Of a stretch of DNA of 64,000 nt, positions 21,527-31,842 are shown piece by piece. The notes beneath the pieces were generated by a model that was not told the origin of the DNA, ran no database searches, and saw nothing but the letters and a program-made list of their open reading frames with translations. Source of the DNA: Agriotes lineatus (Eukaryota > Arthropoda > Insecta > Coleoptera > Elateridae); NCBI GenBank assembly GCA_940337035.1, contig CALNHX010002703.1:1-64000 (forward strand), in the 5' to 3' direction. The position numbers and the translations under genes were made by a program. Within the stretch, counting starts at the first letter, position 1. Each line of letters opens with the position of its first letter.

Positions 21527-22851
21527 TGTAATGGCTATATAAGCTACACGTTGGACTATCCATATATTTTATGAAATGTAATGCACCACTTTAAACTAGC
21601 CCTTTATTAATGCAATGCCCTTTCTAATTAAATAATAATTCTTTTTTTAAAATCAAGTTTTCTTATCTCAGGTGGTTCGCCAAATCAAGATCTCTATTAA
21701 TTGAATTTTAATATTACAGTTAATGACATTTGCTGTCAAACCGATTTTCAAAACTCATCAAGCCAGGTATTGACAATTGTATATTATCTTAACACACATA
21801 TTAATCAATTCTCCTAAGTAAGTAATAAATCAAGTCTATTTGAACACCTTCTTGTACTAATTGTAATTTAAAAAAACTTTCATTAACTCTTTACACAAAC
21901 CTTAATACTTTCTCTTGCTTTTTCTGCCAAACTTCAATCAACAACGGATCCCAATATCGTCAGACTGCAAAACTGACTGCTCACTCCTCAAACAGTGGCA
22001 CCCAGGATGGCACGTGAACCCCTTTGACTGCATCCATCCAGAATATCACCCGCACTGCCTACAGAATCCAATCCTCCCTCCTTGCAAATTTCACCATCAA
22101 AGCATTCAACCTCTGGTAAGTTCCAATCTTATGAAGTTCCAAATCTAACTTTGTTCCTTTTTATAGCTATTCCGATGTCTACAGCAACACTTACAACTTA
22201 TTCAAATCAATTAGTTACTTGTAAGAATCTCCAATAATATCTTGTATACTCTCCAATCCAAATGTATTCAATTAATATAACCTTCTGTATGTTTATTTCC
22301 AATTGACTGTACTTGTATAACCTTTTGACCGATTATGTACCTCCATAAGTTCCAATTAACATTTTCATTTTATCTCACCACTCAGATTTGTTTAAGACTC
22401 TTTTTAAATTTGTATTTACCAAAATAATACAAATTTAGGCATAATTTTCTAGTTTTATTTACAAAATGCTTTAATTCAGAAAATACATGTCTGTTTTTTG
22501 AGTTGTTTATCTAACTAACTTAAACAAAATTTTCATTTATGTTAGATACAATTCTTATTGCACACTTATTTATTTTAAAAATCCTATTATTACATGCTAC
22601 TAATTATTATCATTCTAACAAATACATTTGTCAATTGTAACCTTGTGTTGAACTTTATCAAAATTTTCTGTAACCATTAAATTAGTATTCAATTAATATC
22701 AAAATCTCCTCTCTCATTGTCTCAATTAAATTTATGTATAATGTTTAAAATTTAACACCCATCAAGATTTAATTATAGCAATCTTCCAAATGTATTCTTT
22801 TTTAAATATTTCTTTATTGTATTTGATTACACTGCCTCATGTATCATAACA
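21527..22851 (-). repeat. 5' LTR of gypsy 1 (1325 bp, with extra 685 bp)
   Basis: The same terminal sequences as the other LTR. The segment 21860-22544 has no counterpart there and sits between cttcttgtacta and gatacaattc. It shows no terminal inverted repeats and no protein. Either it inserted here after integration, or the other LTR lost it. Confidence 0.8.
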
Positions 22852-24203
22852 ATATATATATATTGGTTGCATCTTAGAATTGCTATTTGTTCATGAAGCT
22901 ATTCCAAGATATGAGATTATTTTTGATAAATAAATAAATTAATAATGAGTAGTATGGATTTATAGAATAGAAGAATAACTTAAATATTTGAATGTTATCT
23001 AGTGAACAAGATATTGGATGTCATATTGTTAAGTGATTAATATTTTATAGGGAAAGGTTCTGGCATATGAATTGATTTTTTTGTGTAACTTTGGGAGTAA
23101 TTTGTGGTAATGTTCCATTATGGCATATTAGGTTTTGATATTCTTAACGGTTTGAATATTTTTTGTCATATAATTCTTTAATTAATTTGTTGCTTTAGTT
23201 CTGAATTATTTGAGTGGGATCTTTATTTTCATTGCAGGTTTTTTATCTTTTATAGGTTTCTCTACTTTGTTTTTATAATCAGTCTGAGCTAATATTACAG
23301 TTTTTTGAGATGTATTTGCATTTTGTATTATAAGGGTTATAATTTTTTAGGAAAGTTTTCCTTTCAAATATTTTGTTCGATGTAATTTGGTTTGGTTTGT
23401 GTTGAAAAAATGGCAATATGTTTGTTCTGTGTTTACTATTATAAACATATACGCGAAGATCACCTATAACCAATTTTCTAAGTTTTGCTAATGAAGTTAT
23501 TGTAACTAGTGATTTGGATTTTGCCTATAATTTAAAAACATTCACTAACTTTCTTAAATGTCATTTTGAGTTATTAAGTCCTTCTTAAACTATTGATTTA
23601 TAGCTCACTTCTATTATGTTTTTCAGCCATATTTCATTCAGCCGTTAGCTATTTTTTTTTAGTTCTTAAGTTTTTTATAATGTTAATTAGTTTTAATTTT
23701 AATTAATGTAGAATACTCATTCTCATGTAACTAGGCAATGCCTGTTTGAGAATTAAATAAATAAATAAATAAATAAATAATTAGTTAAAATATTACATAT
23801 TTAGCTCTTGCTTAATTTTGATTTTCCTGATTTAATTTTTTAATACTATTTTCGATATTTATTATAAACTGTTCTATTGGAATTTTATTAGAATTAAAAG
23901 CATCAGATTTAAAACAATAATCACATAATCTCGAAGAAGCACGAGGTCAGTATTATATAACTGAGAAAAGTTTATATATTTATAAATCTACTACGTTCAA
24001 AATTGTAATAGAATTATCTTCATGGTAATTAAAAACCATAACAACAAATTAATTAAAAAAGTATATGATATAAATTATGTAAACTGTCAGGAATATAAAA
24101 ACCTAATATATCATAATCATTAACACATATTTATGGACGTATGCCGTTAACACCTATCATCGCATCAGTAGCATTACTTATAAATTATCGAACATTTTAA
24201 ACA
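22852..24203. other. No recognised gene; LINE-like 3' tail at 23700-23780
   Basis: AT-rich DNA. The only recognisable item is at about 23707-23780 (plus strand), where catgtaactaggcaatgcc is followed by gagaattaaataaataaata. This looks like the 3' end of a Jockey/CR1-type LINE with an AAAT-type tail. The sequence before it carries no readable RT, so at most a short truncated copy remains. Confidence 0.45.
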
Positions 24204-24207
24204 ATAT

Positions 24208-24779
24208 TGTAACGATTCGGCTGACGGTTATTTGCCCCGATGCCTCGATTATACTAGAATTTCCAGAGACGGCTGCCGGCGCGTGAATCATAGGCCGCCG
24301 ACGGGCGGCCTTGAACGCAGGTGTACGCTGGTGAATCATTTTCCAGTCGATGCTAGAGCGGCCCTGACGCGACACGTCACTGTTGCCGAGAATTCTGGAG
24401 GCTTCTGGAAGAAAATTACCGGCGTGATATATAAGCGGGCGGAGTTCACCCCCAGGTCAGTTCTGAATAAATTCTCCGGGCAGTTCGAACTCACGTCGAG
24501 GCTTGTTAGAAGCCCCCATATAAATAACCGCGTGTACATATAACTAATAGAAATAAACAACCATATATAATCGTTAGTGTTTAAGAGTGATATAAATAAA
24601 TCCGTATGTAATAGAAATACGTGTACCGATAGTCGTTAGTGCTGTATTAATTTGTAATCTGCTTGATAATTCTCGCATGTGCTTGTAACAATAATCGTAA
24701 TAATTCATTCTTGTAAATAAATGTTTGAACCCATGTTTGTCGTATAATTTTAAATAGCCCGAACGTTAAGAACGTAACA
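24208..24779 (+). repeat. 5' LTR of gypsy 2
   Basis: 572 bp, TG...CA ends, GC-rich U3. Carries the promoter at 24428-24461 and aataaa motifs downstream. Confidence 0.92.
24428..24461 (+). promoter_or_regulatory. LTR core promoter: TATA box plus TCAGT initiator
   Basis: A TATATAAG box at 24428-24435 is followed by the arthropod initiator TCAGT at 24457-24461. The A of the initiator is 31 nt after the first T of the TATA box, the normal spacing. The identical pair lies in the 3' LTR at 28545-28552 and 28574-28578. Transcription would therefore start near 24459. Confidence 0.7.
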
Positions 24780-24780
24780 G

Positions 24781-24798
24781 TGGTGTCGGTGTGAGGTT
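24781..24798 (+). promoter_or_regulatory. Candidate primer-binding site of gypsy 2
   Basis: Immediately after the 5' LTR, TGGTGTCGGTGTGAGG begins one base in. TGGTGTC resembles tRNA-Leu-type PBS sequences, but the match beyond that is imperfect and from memory. Confidence 0.45.
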
Positions 24799-24901
24799 TT
24801 GTACCGGGGGCTATAAGAAAATTATTGAACAAACATTAAATAAATAAATTGTTAACAAGTGCCGATAAAACGACGGTCAGATAAATAAATTTAAGTGTAT
24901 A

Positions 24902-25407
24902 GTGTGGATGCCTTTGACGAGATCTCAAAGCAGCAAAATGGAAGCCCAATTAAGCCAACTTTTGCAACTGATGCAAGTTAGCCAGGACAAGGCGGAAAAA
25001 GCACGGGAGGAACTTAAGAAAGAGATCCAAGTTGGCCAGGAAGAATTTAAAGCCGGCCAAAAGAAGGCAGAGGAAGCCGCGAAAGCACTTAAAGAATGGC
25101 TGAAGGCCGAGCAAGAGAAAGCAGTCCAAAAACTTAAGGAATGGAAAGCCGGCCGAAAAAAGGCAGAAAAACTTGAGGAAAAATTGAAAGCCACTCAAGA
25201 AAACCTCAAGGATGAGCTTAGGGAAGAATTGAGATCCGGTCGAAAGAAGGCAGAAAAAGCACAAGAGGATCTTAGGGAACAGCTGGAAGCCGGGCAGAAA
25301 GCACGAGAAGAGCTGAAGGTCGGGCAGGAAGAGCTGGAAACCGCAGAAGAGAAAGTAGTCCAAAAGCTTGATGGGAAAATAAATGGAAGAGTTCGGTCTC
25401 TGTTGTT
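24902..25407 (+). pseudogene. Gypsy 2 gag, N-terminal coiled coil (truncated)
   Basis: The frame opens MWMPLTRSQSSKMEAQL and continues for about 165 residues as an almost uninterrupted charged coiled coil. Short degenerate repeats of the type (K/E)AGQKKAEE and REELK recur every 15-25 residues. It then runs as KLDGKINGRVRSLLL straight into the repeated protease-region segment. The Gag core and any nucleocapsid are missing. The architecture (coiled-coil N-terminus) parallels gag of gypsy 1, so the two elements probably belong to related lineages. An alternative start is the Met at codon 12. Confidence 0.7.
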
Positions 25408-26836
25408 GGACCTGAGACGCGGCGAGTTGCACGTGGGTGGGGAGGAGCTTTCTCGACACCCAGGAGGAGAGATCGCGGCACAAGTGGTATGGGCGGAAGA
25501 TGTTACTCTGCAAGGACGAACCGAGAGGGTCGTGGATGCATACCTGGATGGCGATCTCCGGAGCAACGTGGTGCGCGTGGTTGAGCCCGATTATGCTGAC
25601 ATTGCGGACGAGTGAATCCTGGGAATGGATGTTGTGGATAAGTGTGAGTGCGTTTTGGACCTGAGACGCGGCGAGTTGCACGTGGGTGGGGAGGAGCTTT
25701 CTCGACACCCAGGAGGAGAGATCGCGGCACAAGTGGTATGGGCGGAAGATGTTATTCTGCAGGGACGAACCGAGAGGGTCGTGGATGCATACCTGGATGG
25801 CGATCTCCGGAGCAACGTGGTGCGCGTGGTTGAGCCCGATTATGCTGACATTGCGGACGAGTGAATCCTGGGAATGGATGTTGTGGATAAGTGTGAGTGC
25901 GTTTTGGACCTGAGACGCGGCGAGTTGCACGTGGGTGGGGAGGAGCTTTCTCGACACCCAGGAGGAGAGATCGCGGCACAAGTGGTATGGGCGGAAGATG
26001 TTATTCTGCAGGGACGAACCGAGAAGGTCGTGGATGCATACCTGGATGGCGATCTCCGGAGCAACGTGGTGCGCGTGGTTGAGCCCGATTATGCTGACAT
26101 TGCGGACGAGTGCATCCTGGGAATGGATGTTGTGGATAAGCGTGAGTGCGCTTTGGACCTGAGACGCGGCGAGTTGCACGTGGGTGGGGAGGAGCTTTCT
26201 CGACACCCAGGAGGAGAGATCGCGGCACAAGTGGTATGGGCGGAAGATGTTATTCTGCAGGGACGAACCGAGAGGGTCGTGGATGCATACCTGGATGGCG
26301 ATCTCCGGAGCAACGTGGTGCGCGTGGTTGAGCCCGATTATGCTGACATTGCGGACGAGTGAATCCTGGGAATGGATGTTGTGGATAAGTGTGAGTGCGT
26401 TTTGGACCTGAGACGCGGCGAGTTGCACGTGGGTGGGGAGGAGCTTTCTCGACACCCAGGAGGAGAGATCGCGGCACAAGTGGTATGGACGGAAGATGTT
26501 ATTCTGCAGGGACGAACCGAGAGGGTCGTGGATGCATACCTGGATGGCGATCTCCGGAGCAACGTGGTGCGCGTGGTTGAGCCCGATTATGCTGACATTG
26601 CGGACGAGTGCATCCTGGGAATGGATGTTGTGGATAAGTGTGAGTGCGCTTTGGACCTGAGACGCGGCGAGTTGCACGTGGGTGGGGAGGAGCTTTCCCG
26701 ACACCCAAGAGGAGAGATCGCGGCACAAGTGGTATGGGCGGAAGATGTTACTCTGCAAGGACGAACCGAGAGGGTCGTGGATGCATACCTGGATGGCGAT
26801 CTCCGGGGCAACGTGGTGCGCGTGGTCGAGCCTGAT
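25408..26836 (+). repeat. Six tandem 249-bp units (83 codons) within gypsy 2
   Basis: Copies begin at 25408, 25657, 25906, 26155, 26404 and 26653; the last diverges after 26836. The unit encodes DLRRGELHVGGEELSRH, QVVWAEDV.LQGRTERVVDA, LDGDLRSNVVRVVEPDYADI and ADE(C/stop)ILGMDVVDKCEC. The ILGMD...DLRRG part is the C-terminal end of a gypsy aspartic protease. At the unit junction the codon is TGA in copies 1, 2 and 4 but TGC (Cys) in copies 3 and 5. The following unit reads cgtttt after TGA and cgcttt after TGC. The units differ by very few bases. Confidence 0.92.
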
Positions 26837-28114
26837 GGTGGCAAGAAGCTCACTCATGGTATCCTGGTAGGGAAGACGTTGATGAAGACTGGGCTTGGGG
26901 TCCCAGTAAGGATGATGAATGTCAGCAGGGAACCGGCAACCGTCAAGAGGAACCCAATACTGGGAGGGGGCATGAGCCAACGAAAACGGAAGAAGATAGA
27001 AGGTTTGGTGGCCCGGTACCAGGACATCGTCGAGTGCGGAGATCATCCCAGCGGCCGTACTGACGTAGGAAAACATAAATCAGTTGAGTTTGGCAAAAGA
27101 GTCTTGCTGAGGACCGACCATCCTGCTCTGAGATGGCTGCTGCAGTGCAAGAACCCTGAAGGACAGATGGCTGAGTGGATCGAGCGCCTAGAAGAGTTCG
27201 ACTTGGGGATAAATCATCGACCTGGCACAGTCCACCGCAACGCCGATGCGTTATCCAAGAGGCCTTGCCCTGCGGACTGCGGCCACTGTTCGAGACTGGA
27301 GAGTCGTGCGGTACCCATTAATCGTACCACTGTGGTCGACGACTCGTGGGAGCCAGACGAGTTGCAGAGTAGCCGGGAGAACAACCCCGACTTAAGCGCG
27401 GTTATAGCCTGGAAGCAAGATGGCCGTCGACCTACCTGGCAGGAGGTCCCCGCCGCCAACGCAACAGTGGAGGCTTATTGGGCGCAATGGGACTTTTTGC
27501 AGCTGGACAACAACGTCCTGACCAGAATCTTGGAAGATGAGGACAGTAGGGCAACGAGATCACGATCGATGGTTCCAAGGAGTAGAGTGGCCGAGGTGCT
27601 GCGCCACCTGCATGATGGCTCCTCTGGGGGATACTTCAAATTGAAGAAGACGTTGCAAGAGGTCCAAGAAAGGTTCTACGGGGCAAGCTGCGAAGGTGAC
27701 GTCCGAGAGTGGTGCCGGAGGTGCGAAGCATGCGCTACGGGAAACGGACCGGTTGGAAGACGTAGAGCTCCGAGGTGGCAGTACAACGTCGGTGGTCCGT
27801 TCGAGGGTATAGCCGTTGACATCGTCGGACCATGCCCCGAAACCGAAGCGAGAAATAAATACATCTTGGTGTGCATGGGCCACTTCACCAAGTGGCTCGA
27901 AGCGTACGCCGTTCCGAAGAAAGAGACCGGTACTGTCACTGATGTTCTGGTGAAGGAGTGCTTCAGCCGTTTGGGAGTCCCCCTGGAGTTACATTGCGAC
28001 CAGGGCCGGAATTTCGAGTTTGGACCGTTCCAGAAAGTCTGTAAGCCACTGGGGATACGCAAGATCCGGACCAGTGCCCTCCATACTCAATCGGACGGCG
28101 TGTGGAAAGGATGA
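26372..28114 (+). pseudogene. Gypsy 2 pol remnant: protease end, RNase H end, integrase
   Basis: 580 codons. After two repeat units the frame reads SQRKRKKIEGLVARYQDIVE (pre-RT linker) and then jumps to the RNase H end (LLRTDHPALRWLL, INHRPGTVHRNADALSKR); the RT and most of RNase H are gone. The integrase follows. The zinc-binding region has RHLHDGSSGGYF, with the usual second His replaced by Tyr, and WCRRCEAC. The catalytic core has AVDIVGPCPE (first Asp) and HCDQGRNFE (second Asp). A frameshift at about 28098 puts the third catalytic residue (VERMNG) in the next frame. Integrase would insert the cDNA; this copy cannot make it intact. Confidence 0.82.
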
Positions 28115-28311
28115 ACGGAACCATGGGGAAGCATCGGCCCAAGGGGGTTTCCGAGCATCGGCGTGACTGGGGCCAGTACATGCACCTGTTCCTGATGGCC
28201 TACCGATCGGCAGTACAGGAGACAACCGGCGTCCAGATCGAGGTGTGCTGTTGCGAAGCCTGGAGACCGCGGTGGGCACCCGACGCAACTCGTTCTGGGA
28301 CAGAACAATCT
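28102..28311 (+). pseudogene. Gypsy 2 integrase, end of catalytic core
   Basis: One frame over from the preceding pol frame, MERMNGTMGKHRPKG supplies the Glu of the DDE triad. YMHLFLMAYRSAVQETTGV is the next conserved integrase helix. The rest of the C-terminal domain is deleted; the frame then reads AWRPRWAP and enters the polypurine tract and the LTR. Confidence 0.75.
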
Positions 28312-28324
28312 AAGGCGGGGGCAG
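28312..28324 (+). promoter_or_regulatory. Polypurine tract of gypsy 2
   Basis: A purine-rich run, aaggcgggggcag, ends exactly where the 3' LTR begins (TGTAAC at 28325). This is the expected site for priming plus-strand DNA synthesis. Confidence 0.7.
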
Positions 28325-28896
28325 TGTAACGATTCGGCTGACGGTTATTTGCCCCGATGCCTCGATTATACTAGAATTTCCAGAGACGGCTGCCGGCGCG
28401 TGAATCATAGGCCGCCGACGGGCGGCCTTGAACGCAGGTGTACGCTGGTGAATCATTTTCCAGTCGATGCTAGAGCGGCCCTGACGCGACACGTCACTGT
28501 TGCCGAGAATTCTGGAGGCTTCTGGAAGAAAATTACCGGCGTGATATATAAGCGGGCGGAGTTCACCCCCAGGTCAGTTCTGAATAAATTCTCCGGGCAG
28601 TTCGAACTCACGTCGAGGCTTGTTAGAAGCCCCCATATAAATAACCGCGTGTACATATAACTAATAGAAATAAACAACCATATATAATCGTTAGTGTTTA
28701 AGAGTGATATAAATAAATCCGTATGTAATAGAAATACGTGTACCGATAGTCGTTAGTGCTGTATTAATTTGTAATCTGCTTGATAATTCTCACATGTGCT
28801 TGTAACAATAATCGTAATAATTCATTCTTGTAAATAAATGTTTGAACCCATGTTTGTCGTATAATTTTAAATAGCCCGAACGTTAAGAACGTAACA
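28325..28896 (+). repeat. 3' LTR of gypsy 2
   Basis: 572 bp, same as 24208-24779 apart from one observed g/a difference near 28792. Followed by the ATAT target duplication. Confidence 0.92.
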
Positions 28897-28907
28897 ATAT
28901 CATAAGC

Positions 28908-29797
28908 AAATAGTTTATTATGTAACCAGTTTTATAAACGTCACTTTATCAACGTTTTTTTAGGCACGAGCCAGTGTTTAATAAATAAGTGTCTAGACAA
29001 GTTTATAAAATGTGTTACATACTATACTTTTTCTACGATTACAAATTTAGACGATATAACGTCATATTATTACATTAAGATTTTGAATATTATGCTAGGT
29101 TAAATTAAGCTTGACAAACGTCAAAGTTGACTGTTGAAAGCTAACAGTGAATACTGTCTGAACCTAACTTCACTCCGTGACTAAAACGTTGTTGTCAACT
29201 TCAGCCCGCGACTAAGAGGCTCTTTAGTCACAGGTTATGAAGGCCTAGTTAAAATGTCACTTAGCGATGTGTTTGTTAGTATGTTATATGCCATTTTAGT
29301 ATTAAGAGTAGAAAAACATATACATGTAAAATGCGAAAGATTCATGGTTCTTTAAGAAATTAATAACTTTTTCTACTTCTGTAAGTAAAATGGCGTTCTA
29401 ACATACTAACAAACACATCGCCAAGTGACATTTTAATCAGGCCTTCATAACCTGTGACTAAAGAGTCTTTTAGTCACGGGTTGAACTTGGCAACGACGAT
29501 TTAGTCACGGGGTGAAGTTAGATTCAATCAGTATTTGCTTTATTAGCCATATCAAAAACTAAAATCAAGTTTGTTTTCAACAGTCAACTTAGACGTTTGT
29601 AAAGCATAATTTAACCAAAGAGCATATGCTCTTTGATTTAACCTAATATAATATTCAAAATCATAATGAAATAATATGTTATATTGGCTAAGTTTGTGGT
29701 CATAGAATAAGTATAGTATGTAACACATTATATAAACGTGCCTTAAAAATTCGTGACTAAAGTGACGTGTATAAAACTTGTTACATAATATACTATT
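28908..29797. repeat. Long foldback element (about 400-bp arms)
   Basis: The two halves are imperfect inverted copies. The outer end atagtttattatgtaac (28910) mirrors the right end near 29795. Further mirrored blocks are tgttacatactatac, ggttaaatta, caacagtcaact/agttgactgttg, gtcacgggttgaa-type blocks, gaaggcct, aatgtcact and gtttgttagtatgtta. A short AT-rich centre (about 29300-29380) separates them. Several internal blocks (tagtcacgg) recur within each arm. No protein is encoded. It lies 11 bp from the gypsy 2 target duplication. Confidence 0.8.
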
Positions 29798-29825
29798 CAA
29801 TTACAAACGGATAATGTATTATTTT

Positions 29826-30038
29826 TTTCAGATGGTTTATCTTTGTACACAAACATACCAGTAAAACGAAAATCAATTTAAAAAAAGGGAAAAATAATAA
29901 ACATACCAAAATACCCAAAAAAGACTAATTGTCGAAAAAACAACCAAAATATTACATGCTATCAACAATATATCGATGATGTTATAGTAAGCGCTAATAA
30001 AAATGCAATTAACACAATTTTCAATGATTTCACTAATG
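29826..30038 (+). pseudogene. Penelope-like RT, first half
   Basis: DGLSLYTNIPVKR is the RT block normally ending in SLYTNIP. After disrupted sequence, TCYQQYIDDVIVSANKNAIN holds the catalytic DD. The frame is open from about 29955 to 30038. Stops and frameshifts occur before it. The target site of the Tc1-like element cuts the frame immediately after FNDFTNV. Confidence 0.7.
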
Positions 30039-30079
30039 TACAATCGCGGCCATCCAAAAGTGAACAATACCTTGCAAAA

Positions 30080-30690
30080 ATGTCCGTATTTTTCGTTAGA
30101 TTAAATTAGGCTTAATTCATTGACGGTCGTGCACCAGGCGTTACTGTTTTAATAATATAAAGTTCTAATATCCTTTTTTCTTTCATTCTTTGTCTTACAA
30201 TCCCCGCAGTGTGAACAGGGGAATTATTCTATAAACATATTTTTCAAACCAATAAAAACGACATTGATTTTACTACCTATTGAAAACGAAATTTTTAGGA
30301 AAGATCTGCTGAACGGATGGTAACATAAAGTTTTCTAGAATGTCTCTGTAATGTACTGGTGTGAAACGTCTATCTATTCTCCAACATATTCCTGGTCCAT
30401 GCACACTAATCCATCCTCAAACGTTGACAGAAAATCGTCCACAATTTGTTACTGGATGAATATAACGTTCATGGAACCGTGAGTTCCGTGGCCTATAGAC
30501 TCATAATCTTTCGTTATAGCAAGATTGAACAGTTTTCTTGTTAGAAAACACCACAGAGCTCCAAAATTCGTAGTTTTCATTAAGGAATTTTTTTGCAAAT
30601 TTGACTCTATTCGTTTGTTTCCCTTGGTAATAAATGGTTTTCTTGCGGCAGCCGAAACCAACTTATTTAATACGTTGTCGAGCTGTTCTG
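30080..30690 (-). pseudogene. Tc1-type transposase, catalytic part (inactive)
   Basis: The minus strand reads TKGNKRIESNLQKN, then WSSVVFSNKKTVQSCYNERL, RYIHPVTNCGRFSVNV, WISVHGPGICWRIDRRFTPV and later NNSPVHTAGIVRQRMK. These are the conserved blocks of Tc1-like DDE transposases. At both readable catalytic positions the usual Asp is Asn (FSDEK is FSNKK here; QDNSPVH is .NNSPVH). Several stops and frameshifts are also present, so the protein is long dead. Confidence 0.72.
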
Positions 30691-30696
30691 ACAGGG

Positions 30697-31482
30697 ATGC
30701 GGAAAGTTCGTTCCCCTCATTTCGTTCCCCACATTTCGTACCCCACATTTCGTACCCCACATTTCGTTCCAGGGATATTTCGTCTCCCCACATCTCGTAC
30801 CCGAAAACTTCGTTCTCGACCGAGTTCAATTTGTCCCCTAGATTACAAGGTGTTGAAAAACGAGTGCAGCGATCGGAATACAGTTAAAATATAAAAGATA
30901 TTTTAATTAATTTATTTATTATAATAAACGTAAGAACAAAATAAATTGTATTTATTAAAAATGACGGTTTAATCTAAGTATCTTTCTGATATATTGTATA
31001 GGGCATACTTTCTCATTGTGGACAACTTTTCTTAGTAATATATTGCCGTATCATGAAGAAAAAGGGTAGTTTACCTGAAAAGAAAATGGTTTTTGCTTAA
31101 CTGTCAAGGCCGACTTGTTTTTGAAAAACTGAAAATTTTCTTAAAATTCTCTACAAACCAAGCAGGAATTATAGTTCCTATAACATTTTCATGTAAAACT
31201 AAAAATAATATTTAATTCCCTCTTGTAAACTCAAGCCGGGGTCATACTGTATATAGTTCTTCTAAGTTTATTATAATAAATAAATTAATTAAAATAACAT
31301 TTTTCTAACTGCATTCCGATCGCTACACTCGTTTTTCAACACCCTGTAATCTAGGGGACAAACTGAGCTCGGTCGGGAACGAAGTTTCCTGGTACGAGAT
31401 GTGGGGAGACGAAATATCCCTGGAACGAAATGTGGGGTATGAAATGTGGGGAACGAAATGTGGGGAACGAATTTTTCGCAAA
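30697..31482. repeat. Foldback element nested inside the Tc1-like transposon
   Basis: Arms of about 200 bp (30697-30890 and 31290-31482) are inverted copies. Each outer part holds four to five tandem copies of a 14-bp motif of the type CCCCACATTTCGTA/T. The inner part has gattacaaggtgttgaaaaa and cgatcggaatac mirrored on the right. The central 400 bp is AT-rich without a gene. It separates the N-terminal and catalytic parts of the Tc1 transposase, so it inserted after that element. The TIR begins near GCGGAAAG. Its superfamily is unknown. Confidence 0.8.
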
Positions 31483-31780
31483 CCGTTCAGATCCCGGAAA
31501 ATTGGTGTATTCCCGAGCTCTTACAGCAGTCGGAAAAGGATTACCAAAGCATTGTCTCCCTGGAGTTATAAACCTTTCCAACACTTATTCTTATTGGCCT
31601 CTCAAGCCTGTTTTCTTGCCATAGCCTCTTTATATTGAAGATGCAAGTTTTTCACAGCAGCTAAAAACCAATTTTCTTCTAGCTTTGTAATAGCTGTAGC
31701 TGTCTGAATGAGTAAGATGTCGTGGCATTTTTCAATATGTTTTTAAAGCTAATGTCAAATTGTGACATTTTAGGACGCCT
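31483..31780 (-). pseudogene. Tc1-type transposase, N-terminal part
   Basis: On the minus strand, weak reading frames give SFRQLQLLQ, KRLWQENRLERP and SDCCKSSGIHQFSGI, consistent with the DNA-binding N-terminus that precedes the piece at 30080-30690. Position and orientation fit; sequence decay makes the family call depend on the other half. Confidence 0.5.
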
Positions 31781-31842
31781 ATGATTTAAAGTAAAAATTA
31801 AAGTATTAAAAGAAAGTTCACTTTTGGACGGTCGCGGTTGTA

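Larger units (their letters stand above)
16010..22851 (-). mobile_element. Ty3/gypsy LTR retrotransposon 1 (minus strand, defective)
   Basis: Direct repeats starting TGTAATGGC and ending CATAACA bound the element. The internal order on the minus strand is PBS, gag with a long coiled coil, protease, RT, RNase H and integrase C-terminus, which is the Ty3/gypsy order. Defects include an in-frame stop and frameshift in gag, a frameshift between RT and RNase H, and loss of the integrase zinc finger and catalytic core. No envelope gene is present. The flanks are AT-repeat rich, so the target duplication cannot be read. Confidence 0.85.
24208..28896 (+). mobile_element. Ty3/gypsy LTR retrotransposon 2 (plus strand, young but defective)
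   Basis: Two 572-bp LTRs (TGTAACGATT...CGTAACA) flank 3.5 kb and are bordered by the 4-bp duplication ATAT (24204-24207 and 28897-28900). I saw one base difference between the LTRs (attctcgcatg / attctcacatg), implying a recent insertion. The body is clearly GC-richer than its surroundings. It encodes a coiled-coil gag start, a tandem array of a 249-bp protease-region segment, RNase H and integrase. The gag core, protease active site and RT have been deleted. Confidence 0.9.
30041..31840 (-). mobile_element. Tc1/mariner-type transposon inserted in the Penelope-like element
   Basis: Inverted ends CAAYCGCGRCC.TCCAAAAGTGAAC (30041-30065 and about 31816-31840) are flanked by TA at 30039-30040 and 31841-31842. 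A decayed transposase is read on the minus strand in two pieces, separated by a foldback element at 30697-31482. Removing the 1.8 kb restores the continuity of the Penelope-like reading frame, which confirms the boundaries. Confidence 0.82.

Noticed and set aside
24950..27076. A 708-codon open frame on the minus strand through gypsy 2, with an 83-residue repeat
   Set aside because: It is antisense to gag/pol. It stays open only because the 249-bp unit is a multiple of three and the array is near-identical; the protein looks like nothing known.
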